From Anaerolineae bacterium (lineage in GTDB: Bacteria > Chloroflexota > Anaerolineae > 4572-78 > J111), in assembly GCA_023382535.1 (NCBI GenBank), contig JAHDWA010000022.1:83949-147948 (forward strand): a DNA stretch of 64,000 nt, given 5' to 3'. A program made the position numbers and the translations under genes. The notes under the pieces were generated by a model. The model searched no databases. It was not told the DNA's origin and was given only the letters and a program-made list of their open reading frames with translations. Shown here piece by piece: positions 54,501-62,338 of this stretch (positions are counted from its first letter, which is position 1; every line of letters starts with the position of its first letter).

Positions 54501-54624
54501 CCCCATCACCATCTGTATCAATATTATTCTCCTGAGCTAGAGCTTCGAAGAAGGGAACAAGGAGGATAATCCCAAAGATGAGGAAACTTAAGAAGTTGAT
54601 GAAATTAATTCTGCTGACACTCAT
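51589..54624 (-). CDS. Secreted gingipain-like (C25, clan CD) cysteine protease with TSP3 repeats
   Basis: The start at ATG 54624 (TAGGAG upstream, signal peptide MSVSRINFINFLSFLIFGIILL...EALA) gives 1011 residues; an upstream ATG at 54663 is less likely. TSP3 Asp repeats lie at ~35-155. A beta domain (~165-320) contains three 6-residue repeats IGRMKG. The protease core lies at ~350-710, with candidate catalytic His in NINGHFNHYENT and Cys in YVSVGCQAGFS, as in peptidase family C25. Two beta domains follow and the chain ends GIYLPIIIK. It is probably exported and retained at the surface. It sits in an operon directly behind the sortase and ahead of the two signalling genes. Confidence 0.85.
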   Translation of the reverse strand: MSVSRINFINFLSFLIFGIILLVPFFEALAQENNIDTDGDGVLDSIECPTGGPCFDTDGDGILDRRDQDDDTDGVPTIQESHDDSDNDTIPAYLDSTESDTGNISVLLNGNQGGGDSDSDGIPDRLECAGGIPCPDSDGDNVPDYFDPDLPEICASPSPMISYFGGTSNNKPLPAEGTENWYQIPMLPGDTIAFTFSSSLDAEVIVYAPFIDPETGQTTQLINDPAGQNVFSDVGDRATLSGLSPIGEISDIGRMKGIGRMKGIGRMKGIGGIVGSQDGATNAISFSAGANWGWYCLEIHRQPTAGNTAGTYAMEWQVNSAEFERQVTTPLPTFLTPATDASIETLIITHRGRLNTLYPAEAATIDTLIDRLSMLPAAKVLDLNTLSGISQVYSQFLITPTVSAANYAALGVDKALEAQIAAYPKLKNIVLVGSDSVIPFHRIYDETRIANEYEYLAISGALPGSAIEQAHRRFFYFSDAPYATTVSAVGFIAGRPIYLPDYRLGRLVETPAEMLAATDSYLANSTISLNTGLVVGYEFLNDLASRQMVLGLDRGISMTPLIGDVWTANDLEVRLFTLPKAPRFANINGHFNHYENTAANTSSGTTTAAEIKNASSDFANSLYVSVGCQAGFSMPDEQAVPGKGLDFAQVLVSQGAVWVGAASYAYGDSELVAYSELLNLKFMQGLKNNGTVGDAFISAKRDYFQKASSLSIYDEKVLHAYTLYGFPMYQVQLPRNGSSSTTPPQSIASPAPAPPALVSRVITTTPSLTLNNTDHGSYYEAGGGEIAVEAGQPVQPKVVSDVHVDNKVTHGALWLGGIFTETLNFDPVIGGIVTTNPISTEPDFDQNGWVPSMPVGVVSRMEAGSQNLSENLIIVPAQFNTQLQRQRVYTQVLYQTYHAAPSVTDFTPPEIQSVNLSSSLTVTVKAVDASGIGRVPILWRIEGEYSWHLLDLQAGSGQMWSGLIPYQGGKNILFLVQALDGAGNVTLLDNNGYEFVVSKGAGGIYLPIIIK
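53813..53866 (-). repeat. Three exact 18-bp tandem repeats within the C25 gene
   Basis: The unit CCAATTCCTTTCATCCGG is repeated three times without change, encoding three IGRMKG units. Exact copies in frame suggest slippage. Confidence 0.95.
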
Positions 54625-54696
54625 TTTGATGGCTCCTACTGAGAGATGTGAGTGAGAAAACAAAGTGGATTCTCTGGGTACGAAAAATAAAAATTC

Positions 54697-55512
54697 CTAT
54701 TTGGGAAAAGCGATAACGATGACCCGATGTGTATTACTTTCGTAAGGCCAGCAAGTGATCATCGTCAATCGTTCATCGTCGGTAGGTTGAATGTACCGGG
54801 CGTTGGTCAGTCTAACTTCAATGGGTTGGTCTCGTTCGGGCAGGATCATGACTTCTTTGACGATGTATTGTTTGACTTGTGCGCCGGCAAAAAGGGATAG
54901 TTCGTCTCCAGACTGAAGCGTCCACAGATCACGAAAGGCCTCGCCTTTAATGTTATGATGTCCATCCAAGACGGTATTACCAGGCACACCAAAGGCCGCC
55001 GACGTATTAAGCCAACCCGCGGCTCGATGATCAGGAACGCCCCACTCAAAGACTCCGGGGACCGTCTTGGAAGGAACCATACCAACCGATTCAATCGGCA
55101 AGTCCCGATTCAAACGGGGAATATAGAGGCGATCCGGGGGTGGGCCACTAGGCGTAGGGGCCGTCGGGATATCAATTTGAACAGTGGCGCTAATTGCCAG
55201 CGGCGGCAAAGATAAGTCATTCGGCGACAAGGTGAGCGTTGGTTCTGGGGTAAAGGTAGGCGGCAGTGCGCCTAACGCGGGTGTGGGCAAAGGTTGTTGA
55301 TAGACAACGATATTCGCCCCAATCGGTGTAACCGTGGGTACATGACCAAAAGGATCAAGGGTAGCCGTCGGGGTAGGACTAGTTGTTGCCGTTACGGTAG
55401 TAGCCGTTGGTGTTGATTCACTTTGCAGCAACGGCTTAAGTAAGGATGGAGTTGTCAGCGCAACTAGGCTGGATAAGCCAATAAAGAGGAATAAAAAAAC
55501 TCTGCTATGCAT
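54697..55512 (-). CDS. Sortase
   Basis: The protein has 271 residues, starting at ATG 55512 with AAGGGA upstream. An N-terminal membrane anchor (~4-24) is followed by a Thr/Pro-rich linker (~30-125) and the sortase domain (~128-270). Catalytic residues are clear: His in LDGHHNIKGEAF (~185), Cys in MITCWPYESNTHR (Cys ~254) and Arg ~263. Sortases cut LPxTG-type signals and join surface proteins to an envelope acceptor. A substrate with LPVTG lies at 18697-21399. The adjacent C25 protease has no LPxTG but a LPIIIK tail; whether the sortase handles it is unknown. It is the first gene of the sortase-protease-kinase operon. Confidence 0.92.
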   Translation of the reverse strand: MHSRVFLFLFIGLSSLVALTTPSLLKPLLQSESTPTATTVTATTSPTPTATLDPFGHVPTVTPIGANIVVYQQPLPTPALGALPPTFTPEPTLTLSPNDLSLPPLAISATVQIDIPTAPTPSGPPPDRLYIPRLNRDLPIESVGMVPSKTVPGVFEWGVPDHRAAGWLNTSAAFGVPGNTVLDGHHNIKGEAFRDLWTLQSGDELSLFAGAQVKQYIVKEVMILPERDQPIEVRLTNARYIQPTDDERLTMITCWPYESNTHRVIVIAFPK

Positions 55513-55604
55513 GCCACCAGTCCCTTACAGGTCAATAATATTGATCCCATAAGTCGGCCACTAGGACCAGCCTGGTTGCTATAGCAGAGGGGAGTGTGCA
55601 AAGT

Positions 55605-55630
55605 AAAGCCTTTTAGTAATTAAAGGCTTT
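55605..55630. terminator. Hairpin upstream of the sortase operon
   Basis: AAAGCCTTT and AAAGGCTTT form a perfect 9-bp stem with an 8-base loop, between the TnpB element and the sortase gene. There is no long T-run, so it could be a weak terminator or a leader structure. Confidence 0.45.
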
Positions 55631-55790
55631 GAGTACCCTCAGTTCAGGCAGGAGAGTACGGGAAAGAGTATCTCCCGGAGAGTGAACGTGACCGTCACTC
55701 GTTATAATTTTCACTATTATAGCTTTATTTACCGCGTTTTGTCAAGCGTTTTCGAGTTCAAAAACCAAATTTGTTTCAAATCTCTTGGGA

Positions 55791-57408
55791 GTGAACTACC
55801 CACCCCTAAAGGACCGTGGGCTTCCTGCTTCAACGAGGGGCACCGGGCTTTCGCCCTGTCACTTCCCCTCTCCAACAGGCGTTGCCATCATTTCGATGAC
55901 CCTTCCCGTGGCTCCCACGGTAGGTTCTAAATTCTCCGCGGCATTGTCGTCTCGGTCGTGCCATTTGCCACAATTCGGACAAACCCAGGAGCTTTGACCT
56001 TGTACCAAATCACGATTGATGTAGCCACAGCCAACGGTCGAGCAGAGCCGGGAGCTGGGATAGAACATCTCGAACCGTTCGACATGGCTGCCGTACCAGC
56101 GGCCCTTGTAGGTGATGAACCTGGCAAACATGCTCCAACCGCTATCGGTGATGCTTTTGGCCAGGCGGGGATTACGGATCATGCCGGTGATATTCAGAGT
56201 TTCCAGGCCGATGTAACCAAAGGCATCGACCACCTGGCGCGACTGCTTGTGCAGGAAGTCCTGCCGCTGGTTGGCCACCTTCTCGTGCTGCCGAGCCAGG
56301 GCCAGCCTGACCTTCTCCCGGTTCCGGCTGCCTTTCTGACGGCGGCTCAGACAGCGCTGTAGCCGCTTGAGCTTTTTCTCGGCCTTACGGAAGTATTGGG
56401 GATGTTCAATTACCGTCCGACCATCCGGCAGGGGCCGGCTCAAGGTGGCAAAGCGTCGCAGGCCGACATCAATCCCCACTGGCTTCCCGCCAAACTCAGG
56501 CTCAGACCGTTTCACCTCGCATTGGATGGAAATGAAATACTTGCCGGACTTGGTTTTCATCACGCAGCAATTTTTCATCTCCCCTTCCATTGGCCGATGA
56601 AACACGGCCCGGACCCAGCCCACCTTAGGCAGGTAGATCCGGCTGCCCGTCACCTTGAACCGCTGCGGATAGGTGATGGACTGCTCGTCGTGCTTGCTGT
56701 GATAGCGGGGGAAGCCCTTGGGCATCCCATCCTTGCGCGGTTTGCCGTTGCCCACAGGCAACGTCCCCTCCCGTTTCATCCTGAAAAAGTTCCGGTAAGC
56801 CGTATCGAGCTGATCCAGCGCGCCCTGAAGCACCTGCGAATCGCCTTGGTTCAGCCAGCCATACTGCTCGGCCTGTTTCAACTCTTTCAGGATGACCTGC
56901 ATCTCCTCTTTGCTCAGGGCGAGACCGTGCTGAAACCAAGCTTCTTTCTTGAGGGTCAGGAAATGGTTGTAGACAAAGCGGGCCTGCCCAAACTGGACCG
57001 CCAGCTCACGTTTCTGCGCTTCGTTTAGGTAGATGCGAAAGCGGTAGCCGAGGCGGGTCAGGTCGCAGCCACAACTGCTGATCGCCCCAGACAGGAGCCG
57101 CTGGGTGAAGCGTTTCGGAAAGGTTTTTTTGACCCCGCACTCACATACACATTGAACTCCGCTCTTGGCGGTCAGGCCGACGACTTCGAGTTTTCCGAGT
57201 TTTTGACCCACGACAATCATTTAGCTACCTTTGGGGGTTCGCGGTGATACCGAACATTTGTTCTGATTATAAAACTGCTGACTCACGAGCGCAAGTCTAC
57301 CACGCCAGGCTAAAAGCCCGGCTGAGCCAGGGTGATTTTAAGCGAAAACACAAAAAAGTCCTTTTATCCCAGGACTGAAGTGCCGGGGATTTACGGGCTC
57401 ATCTTTAA
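55791..57408 (-). mobile_element. TnpB-only (IS1341-like) element, copy 1
   Basis: The boundaries come from comparison with the copy at 58234-59856. In gene direction both begin within TTAAAGATGA and end ...TAGTTCAC, and the sequences diverge outside. The left end has a conserved ~190-base non-coding leader. The right end, overlapping the region after the TnpB stop, holds a CCCAC...GTGGG hairpin and probably the guide RNA. No TnpA gene is present, so movement would need a transposase in trans. Confidence 0.75.
55859..57220 (-). CDS. tnpB: TnpB RNA-guided nuclease with an extra N-terminal Cys zinc domain, copy 1
   Basis: The protein has 453 residues. Residues ~1-55 (GQKLGKLEVVGLTAKSGVQC, then VCECGVKKTF and SGAISSCGCDL) form a small CxCxC...SCGC zinc domain of the kind seen in phage HNH and AP2 proteins, which is not part of ordinary TnpB. 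The TnpB body then starts (YRFRIYLNEAQKRELAVQFG). RuvC residues are intact: Asp in VGIDVGLRRFATL, Glu in IGLETLNITG, Asp in HDRDDNAAENL, with the zinc ribbon CSTVGC...CPNC between. TnpB proteins cut DNA guided by an RNA from the element's right end. A second copy lies at 58239-59666. Confidence 0.92.
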   Translation of the reverse strand: MIVVGQKLGKLEVVGLTAKSGVQCVCECGVKKTFPKRFTQRLLSGAISSCGCDLTRLGYRFRIYLNEAQKRELAVQFGQARFVYNHFLTLKKEAWFQHGLALSKEEMQVILKELKQAEQYGWLNQGDSQVLQGALDQLDTAYRNFFRMKREGTLPVGNGKPRKDGMPKGFPRYHSKHDEQSITYPQRFKVTGSRIYLPKVGWVRAVFHRPMEGEMKNCCVMKTKSGKYFISIQCEVKRSEPEFGGKPVGIDVGLRRFATLSRPLPDGRTVIEHPQYFRKAEKKLKRLQRCLSRRQKGSRNREKVRLALARQHEKVANQRQDFLHKQSRQVVDAFGYIGLETLNITGMIRNPRLAKSITDSGWSMFARFITYKGRWYGSHVERFEMFYPSSRLCSTVGCGYINRDLVQGQSSWVCPNCGKWHDRDDNAAENLEPTVGATGRVIEMMATPVGEGK

Positions 57409-57456
57409 GAAAGACGCGCCACAATTATCATTACCTGGCGGGTCTAAGTAATCAAC

Positions 57457-57628
57457 TCACTTTTCGGTAAGGTAGTTGAGCGTATGATTTCCGGTGTAAA
57501 TCAAGAGACCTTTTCGGGAATAACAGACAATTTCCCTACCATAGTAAAGTTTTGTTCCGAAGGTGCTTTTGTGGTAACGCCAGGCTGCCGATAATCCCGT
57601 CCCAAAAATGCCTGTTTCTGTGACTCAT
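57457..57628 (-). pseudogene. Small gene with a +1 frameshift at a T-run, behind the SSB-like gene
   Basis: ATG 57628 lies one base after the SSB-like stop and begins MSHRNRHF. The frame then closes early, but shifting by one base at ATTTTTGGG gives a continuous 50-residue sequence (GTGLSAAWRYHKSTFGTKLYY, then GREIVCYSRKG and LIYTGNHTLNYLTEK) that ends at 57457. Either the gene has a one-base insertion, the assembly is wrong here, or frameshifting is used. I do not recognise the family. Confidence 0.45.
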
Positions 57629-57629
57629 A

Positions 57630-58091
57630 TCAGCCTACATTCTGATGACTCTTCTCACGACCGTTACCGTTTTTAGAAGTAGGCATTTTATGATCGAGAT
57701 TTTTTTCTAGGGGGCTAGCTTCCGCCAATGGAGCTTCAAGATTGTTATTGCTTCTAGCTCGATAAAGCATCTGGGCGCCTAAAAGCGTAATCAGATCTCG
57801 GAAAATCGGGGACTCATCGACAGGCATCAGCGTCTTGGCTTTGATGTAAACGTGATGACTTCGGCATTTTTTACCAACATAGCTATGGAGCGAGCCGACT
57901 ATGGTAATTAAATCCTCTTCCTCTAATTTCTCGCACAATCGGTAACTCTCAATACCGTAAGCCTTGATAAAAAATGTTCCCTCTGCAGTTCTTACGGTAA
58001 ACTGAATACAACCTTCGTGGCTGTTAAATTGGGGGGCGCTGACAATACGCCCCATAATAATTGTGTCATTGATTGACTCGGTGGTAGACAT
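57630..58091 (-). CDS. SSB-like OB-fold protein
   Basis: The protein has 153 residues. Residues ~8-95 fit a single-stranded-DNA-binding OB fold: NDTIIMGRIVSAPQFNSHEG, CIQFTVRTAEGTFFIKAYG, LITIVGSLHSYVGKKC and VYIKAKTLM. The C-terminus lacks the acidic DDDIPF-type tip of housekeeping SSB, so it is probably an accessory SSB of mobile DNA. The function is assigned by fold pattern only. It lies between the two TnpB elements. Confidence 0.65.
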   Translation of the reverse strand: MSTTESINDTIIMGRIVSAPQFNSHEGCIQFTVRTAEGTFFIKAYGIESYRLCEKLEEEDLITIVGSLHSYVGKKCRSHHVYIKAKTLMPVDESPIFRDLITLLGAQMLYRARSNNNLEAPLAEASPLEKNLDHKMPTSKNGNGREKSHQNVG

Positions 58092-58233
58092 ATAAGCGGT
58101 TCATCCTCTTTTTTCTGTCCCTCCATCATCGCTTCTCTAGTTATGTGAAATTTATCATATCATTGCCTGAAATACATCGTTGAAAAGGCGAGTTCTATCT
58201 CATCAAATTGATGATTTTTGAGAAAGAACTCAT

Positions 58234-59856
58234 GTGAACTACCCACGCCTATAGGGCGGTGGGCTTCCTGCTTCAACGAAGGGCACCAGGCTTTCGCCCT
58301 GCAACTTCCCCTCTCTGACAGGCGTTGCCATCATGACGATGGCCCTTCCCGTGGCTCCCACGGTAGGTTCTAAATTCTCCGCGGCATTGTCGTCTCGGTC
58401 GTGCCATTTACCGCAATCCGGGCAAACCCAGGAGGTTTGACCTTGTTTCAAATCACGATGGATGTAGCCACAACCAGGCGTCGAACAGAGACGCGAACTA
58501 GGATAAAACATCTCGAAGCGTTCAACATAGCTGCCGTACCAGCGGCCTTTGTAGGTGATGAACCTGGCAAACATTCCCCAGCCGCTGTCAGCGATGCTTT
58601 TGGCCAGGCGGGGATTGCGGATCATCCCGGTGATATTCAGGGTTTCCAGGCCGATGTAGCCAAAGGCATCGACCACCTGGCGCGACTGCTTATGCAGGAA
58701 GTCCTGCCGCTGGTTGGCCACCTTCTCGTGCTGCCGGACCAGGGCCAGCCTGGCCTTGTCCCGGTTCCTACTGCCTTTCTGGCGTCGGCTCAGACAGCGC
58801 TGTAGTCGCTTGAGCTTTTCCTCGGCCTTACGGAAGTATTGGGGATGTTCAATCACCGTCCGGCCATCCGGCAGGGGCCGGCTCAACGTGGCAAAACGCC
58901 GTAGGCCGACATCAATCCCGACTGGCGGCTTGTCGCCAAACTCCGGTTCAGGTCGTTTCACCTCGCATTGGATGGAAATGAAATACTTGCTGGACTTGGT
59001 TCTCGTCACAACGCAGTTTTTCATCTCCCCTTCCATCGGTCGGTGAAACACGGCCCGCACCCAGCCCACCTTGGGCAGGTAAATCCGGCTGCCCGTCACC
59101 TTGAACCGCTGTGGGTAGGTGATGGACTGCTCGTCGTGCTTGCTGTGATAGTGAGGGAAACCTTTGGGCATCCCGTCTTTGCGCGGCTTGCCGTTGCTCG
59201 GGGGCAAAGTCCCCTCCCGTTTCATCCTGAAGAAGTTCTGGTAGGCCGTATCCAGCTGGTCAAGCACGCCCTGAAGCACCTGCGAATCGCCCTGGTTCAG
59301 CCAGCCATACGGCTCGGTCTGTTTCAACTCTTTCAGGATGACCTGCATCTCTTCTTTGCTCAGGGTGAGGTTATGCTGAAACCAGGCCTCTTTTCTGAGG
59401 GTCAGGAAATGGTTATAGACAAAGCGAGCCTGCCCAAACTGGACCGCCAGCTCGTGCTTCTGCGCTTCGTTGGGGTAGATGCGAAAGCGGTAGCCGAGGC
59501 GGGTCAAGTCGCAGCCACAACTGCTGATCGCCCCGGACAGGAGCCGCTTGGTGAAGCGTTTCGGAAAGGTCTTGGTAGCGCCACACTGGCATACACATTG
59601 GACCCCACTCTTGGCGGTCAGACCCACGACTTCGAGTTTTCCGAGTTTCTGACCCACGATGATCATTTAGCTGCCTTTTGGGGGATTTGCTGAGATTCCG
59701 AACAATTGTTCTGATTATAAAACCGCTGACTCACGAGCGCAAATCCGCCACGCCAGGCTAAAAGCCCGGCTGAGCCAAGGTGATTTTAAGCGAAAACACA
59801 AAAAAGCCCTTTTACCCCAGGACTGAAGTGCCGGGGATTTACGGGTTCATCTTTAA
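58234..59856 (-). mobile_element. TnpB-only (IS1341-like) element, copy 2
   Basis: A near-identical sister of the element at 55791-57408. The leader, TnpB gene and right end all align. The right-end hairpin CCCACGCC-TATA-GGGCGGTGGG lies at 58242-58263. Flanks differ from copy 1, so the two inserted independently or one was copied to a new site. Confidence 0.78.
58239..59666 (-). CDS. tnpB: TnpB RNA-guided nuclease with an extra N-terminal Cys zinc domain, copy 2
   Basis: The protein has 475 residues and is very similar to the one at 55859-57220. The N-terminal zinc domain is kept (VQCVCQCGATKTFPKRF, SGAISSCGCDL). Catalytic residues are intact: Asp in VGIDVGLRRF, Glu in IGLETLNITG, Asp in HDRDDNAAENL, with zinc ribbon CSTPGCGYIHRDL...CPDCGKW. 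The C-terminus extends ~22 residues further (GESLVPFVEAGSPPPYRRG), reading into the right-end hairpin, so coding and guide-RNA sequence overlap more than in copy 1. Confidence 0.92.
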   Translation of the reverse strand: MIIVGQKLGKLEVVGLTAKSGVQCVCQCGATKTFPKRFTKRLLSGAISSCGCDLTRLGYRFRIYPNEAQKHELAVQFGQARFVYNHFLTLRKEAWFQHNLTLSKEEMQVILKELKQTEPYGWLNQGDSQVLQGVLDQLDTAYQNFFRMKREGTLPPSNGKPRKDGMPKGFPHYHSKHDEQSITYPQRFKVTGSRIYLPKVGWVRAVFHRPMEGEMKNCVVTRTKSSKYFISIQCEVKRPEPEFGDKPPVGIDVGLRRFATLSRPLPDGRTVIEHPQYFRKAEEKLKRLQRCLSRRQKGSRNRDKARLALVRQHEKVANQRQDFLHKQSRQVVDAFGYIGLETLNITGMIRNPRLAKSIADSGWGMFARFITYKGRWYGSYVERFEMFYPSSRLCSTPGCGYIHRDLKQGQTSWVCPDCGKWHDRDDNAAENLEPTVGATGRAIVMMATPVREGKLQGESLVPFVEAGSPPPYRRG

Positions 59857-59933
59857 ACTTTTTCCTCAGAAACAGCGGTCCTTCTTGAAACGGGTGAAGC
59901 GCTTGCCCGGCGGCGTATCAAGCAGTTTGATAT

Positions 59934-60605
59934 CTATTTCTGCTCATCCAATTTGACAATACCTTGGCGCAGGGCGTAGAGGACGGCTTGGGTACGGCTG
60001 GTCAGGTTGAGCTTGGTAAGAATATTGGTAATATGGCTGCGCACTGTAGGGCCACTAATTACGAGCTGGTCGGCAATTTCTTTATTGCTCAAGCCCTGGG
60101 CAACCAATTTAAGTACCTCTATCTCTCGCTCGGTCAGACCTTCGCGGGTAGAGGAGGGAGGAGTAGGCCAGTTTTGCTGCTGCAACATCTTGCGCGCTAC
60201 GGTTGGATGGAGGGATAACTCGCCCTGGTACACAGCGCGGATGGCTCGAAGTAACTCCTGGGGCGAAGAGTCCTTGAGCAAGTAGCCCAACGCACCCACC
60301 TCCAGCGAAGCAAAGATTTTTTTATCGTCGGTAAAGCTGGTCAGGATAAGGATGCGCGCCTGGGGATTGTCAGCTTTGATCTCTTTAATGGCCTCTAGCC
60401 CGCTTTTGCGTGGCATTTCTAAGTCCATCAAAATGACATCGGGTTGCAGCTTGCGAGCCAGAAGTACCGCCTCGAAGCCGTCCTCGGCTTCGCCGACAAT
60501 CTCGAATCCGGGTTTGAAGGAGATCAGACCACGCAACCCTTCTCTGACGACGGGGTGGTCATCGGCAATCAAGACCCGGATTTTCTCAGTTGCAGGCGTT
60601 GTCAT
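59934..60605 (-). CDS. NarL/FixJ-family response regulator
   Basis: The protein has 223 residues. The receiver domain (~8-125) has acidic pocket ADDHP, phospho-acceptor Asp ~61 in DVILMDLEMP, Thr in ILTSF and Lys in YLLKDSS. A LuxR-type HTH (~155-215) reads LTEREIEVLKLVAQGLSNKEI, then ADQLVISGPTVRSHITNIL. It is expected to bind DNA as a dimer when phosphorylated. Its ATG overlaps the stop of the sensor kinase gene by 4 bases (ATGA), so the two form a cognate pair. Target genes are not visible. Confidence 0.95.
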   Translation of the reverse strand: MTTPATEKIRVLIADDHPVVREGLRGLISFKPGFEIVGEAEDGFEAVLLARKLQPDVILMDLEMPRKSGLEAIKEIKADNPQARILILTSFTDDKKIFASLEVGALGYLLKDSSPQELLRAIRAVYQGELSLHPTVARKMLQQQNWPTPPSSTREGLTEREIEVLKLVAQGLSNKEIADQLVISGPTVRSHITNILTKLNLTSRTQAVLYALRQGIVKLDEQK

Positions 60606-62095
60606 GGCAACGCCTCCACAGGAATGAAGGCAGCAACGCGCGTTCCCTGACTTGCCGCCGAAATAATTTCCAGAGTGCCGCCTAGCCGTTCGGCTCGCGC
60701 GCGCATGCTATCCAAGCCCAAGCCACCCCGGTCACTCACATCAGCTGGATTGAAACCTAGCCCATCATCCTGTACTTCCAGGATTACACCCCGGCCACTT
60801 CCCTGCACTCGTACCAAGACCGAAGTAACGGCGGCATGCTTGAGGGCATTATTCAAGGCTTCCTGGGCGATGTGATATAAACCTTCTTCAACTAGAGGAG
60901 GCAAATCAAGGGAGAGGTCAGTCTCCAGAGAAATCTCGACGCCCACTCGACCCTCAACGGCGGCCAGCCGGCGCTGCAAGGCCCCAATCAAGCCATCCTG
61001 CTCCAAGGCCGAAGGGCGTAGCTCGTACAGCAACAGCCGCATCTCTTTGAGTGCTTGCTGGGCTACTTCGGCAATGCGGTTGAGTCGTTCCTGGGCCTGG
61101 CCAGACTCTCCAGCCTCCAGAAGTCCCTGCCCCCACTCGGCAAAGAGGGTCAGGCTGTAAAGGGATTGGGTGATGGAGTCGTGCAGGTCCCGCGCCAGTC
61201 GCTCTCGTTCCTCCATCACGGCCGCCCGTTTGCGCTCGGTCAAATCAGTGAGCAGCACGACCGTACCGCTAAATTTCTCGCTCACGTCGAGCATTCGTTC
61301 TAACTTGACATCGAAAGAGCGAAGACCTTCCGGTGTCTCAAAAGTTTTTTCACAACTGAATTTGGGTTCCTCACTGATAGCCAGGGCAGCCAGCTCCTCG
61401 GCCAGCCAGGGCACTGTCTCGGCGGTGTAATGTTGGTCATAGTAGATGTCGCCCGGAATGCTGGTCCCGGTGAATAGCGTTGCTGCAGCATGGTTCATGT
61501 TGATAACGCGATTATTCTGGTCCAACAAAATGGCTGGATCATGTAGGCTTTCAAAAATGGTCAAGTACTTGTTCTTCTCGTTAGTCATCGAGCGATTGGC
61601 CGCCTGCAAAGCTTCTAACTGCTCATTTTCAGTGGCGGCAGCCCACTCAGTGCAAAAGCCGAGTTCAATGTGATCAAAACAACGCTCGACAAAATAGCGA
61701 TAGTGTTTCCGAGTTTTTGGACCAAATCCGGATTGCTCAATCAGATCGAGATAGCTTTGCCGGTAATATTTCATTAAGCTCATAAACATACTGATGGTCA
61801 GCCCCCGGGCGCGGTGCTTTTGGGCTTCCTGCACCCCGAAGGAGGCAATCGGGTCTTGAGTATAGTCGTCGTCAGGCCCCAACTCCGGCGGCTGAGGGTC
61901 GGTCTCTACGGCCGTCACGATGGCCTGGGAGAGATTAGCGACAGAAATGCGCCAGGCTTCGGCCAGAGTTGAGGTATACTTGATATAGTTGCGTTCTCTG
62001 GCGTATTGCAAGACGCGTTGCATTAACCAGTCTTCATGATTGAGGATCAGCTCTTTTAGATTCTTTAGTTCGCGCTTTTTAACAACAGTGATCAT
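60602..62095 (-). CDS. NarX-type sensor histidine kinase with PAS domain
   Basis: The protein has 497 residues without transmembrane segments, so the sensor is cytoplasmic. An N-terminal helical region (~1-160) is followed by a PAS domain (~178-285, FESLHDPAILLDQNNRVINMN). The HisKA_3 dimerisation domain has its phospho-acceptor His (~306) in ERERLARDLHDSITQSLYSL. The ATPase domain (~395-495) has EALNNALKHA, DDGLGFNP and GGLGLDSMRARAERLGG. It autophosphorylates and passes phosphate to the response regulator encoded next. The signal is unknown. Confidence 0.95.
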   Translation of the reverse strand: MITVVKKRELKNLKELILNHEDWLMQRVLQYARERNYIKYTSTLAEAWRISVANLSQAIVTAVETDPQPPELGPDDDYTQDPIASFGVQEAQKHRARGLTISMFMSLMKYYRQSYLDLIEQSGFGPKTRKHYRYFVERCFDHIELGFCTEWAAATENEQLEALQAANRSMTNEKNKYLTIFESLHDPAILLDQNNRVINMNHAAATLFTGTSIPGDIYYDQHYTAETVPWLAEELAALAISEEPKFSCEKTFETPEGLRSFDVKLERMLDVSEKFSGTVVLLTDLTERKRAAVMEERERLARDLHDSITQSLYSLTLFAEWGQGLLEAGESGQAQERLNRIAEVAQQALKEMRLLLYELRPSALEQDGLIGALQRRLAAVEGRVGVEISLETDLSLDLPPLVEEGLYHIAQEALNNALKHAAVTSVLVRVQGSGRGVILEVQDDGLGFNPADVSDRGGLGLDSMRARAERLGGTLEIISAASQGTRVAAFIPVEALP

Positions 62096-62338
62096 CGCGC
62101 AACTCCGTTTCAGGCTGCCCGTCAGCGCTGCCAGCTCTGTTCGTGACGGAAATATACGGCTGCGTCAGTGCGCCGAAAAGTGACAATTTTGAACCATTAT
62201 TGATCCAATCAGGTTACCGTTGACGTGATTACCCTCCGTCGGATAACCTTACACGAATTGTGAAATATCAATAGAACCTAGATATGCTGAAGCGACTGTT
62301 CAAGTAGAGATAGACTATTAAACTACTCTTTAATTTCC

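Noticed and set aside
62150..62338. Possible tRNA or riboswitch upstream of the two-component pair
   Set aside because: No cloverleaf, T-loop or known riboswitch motif could be found by eye.
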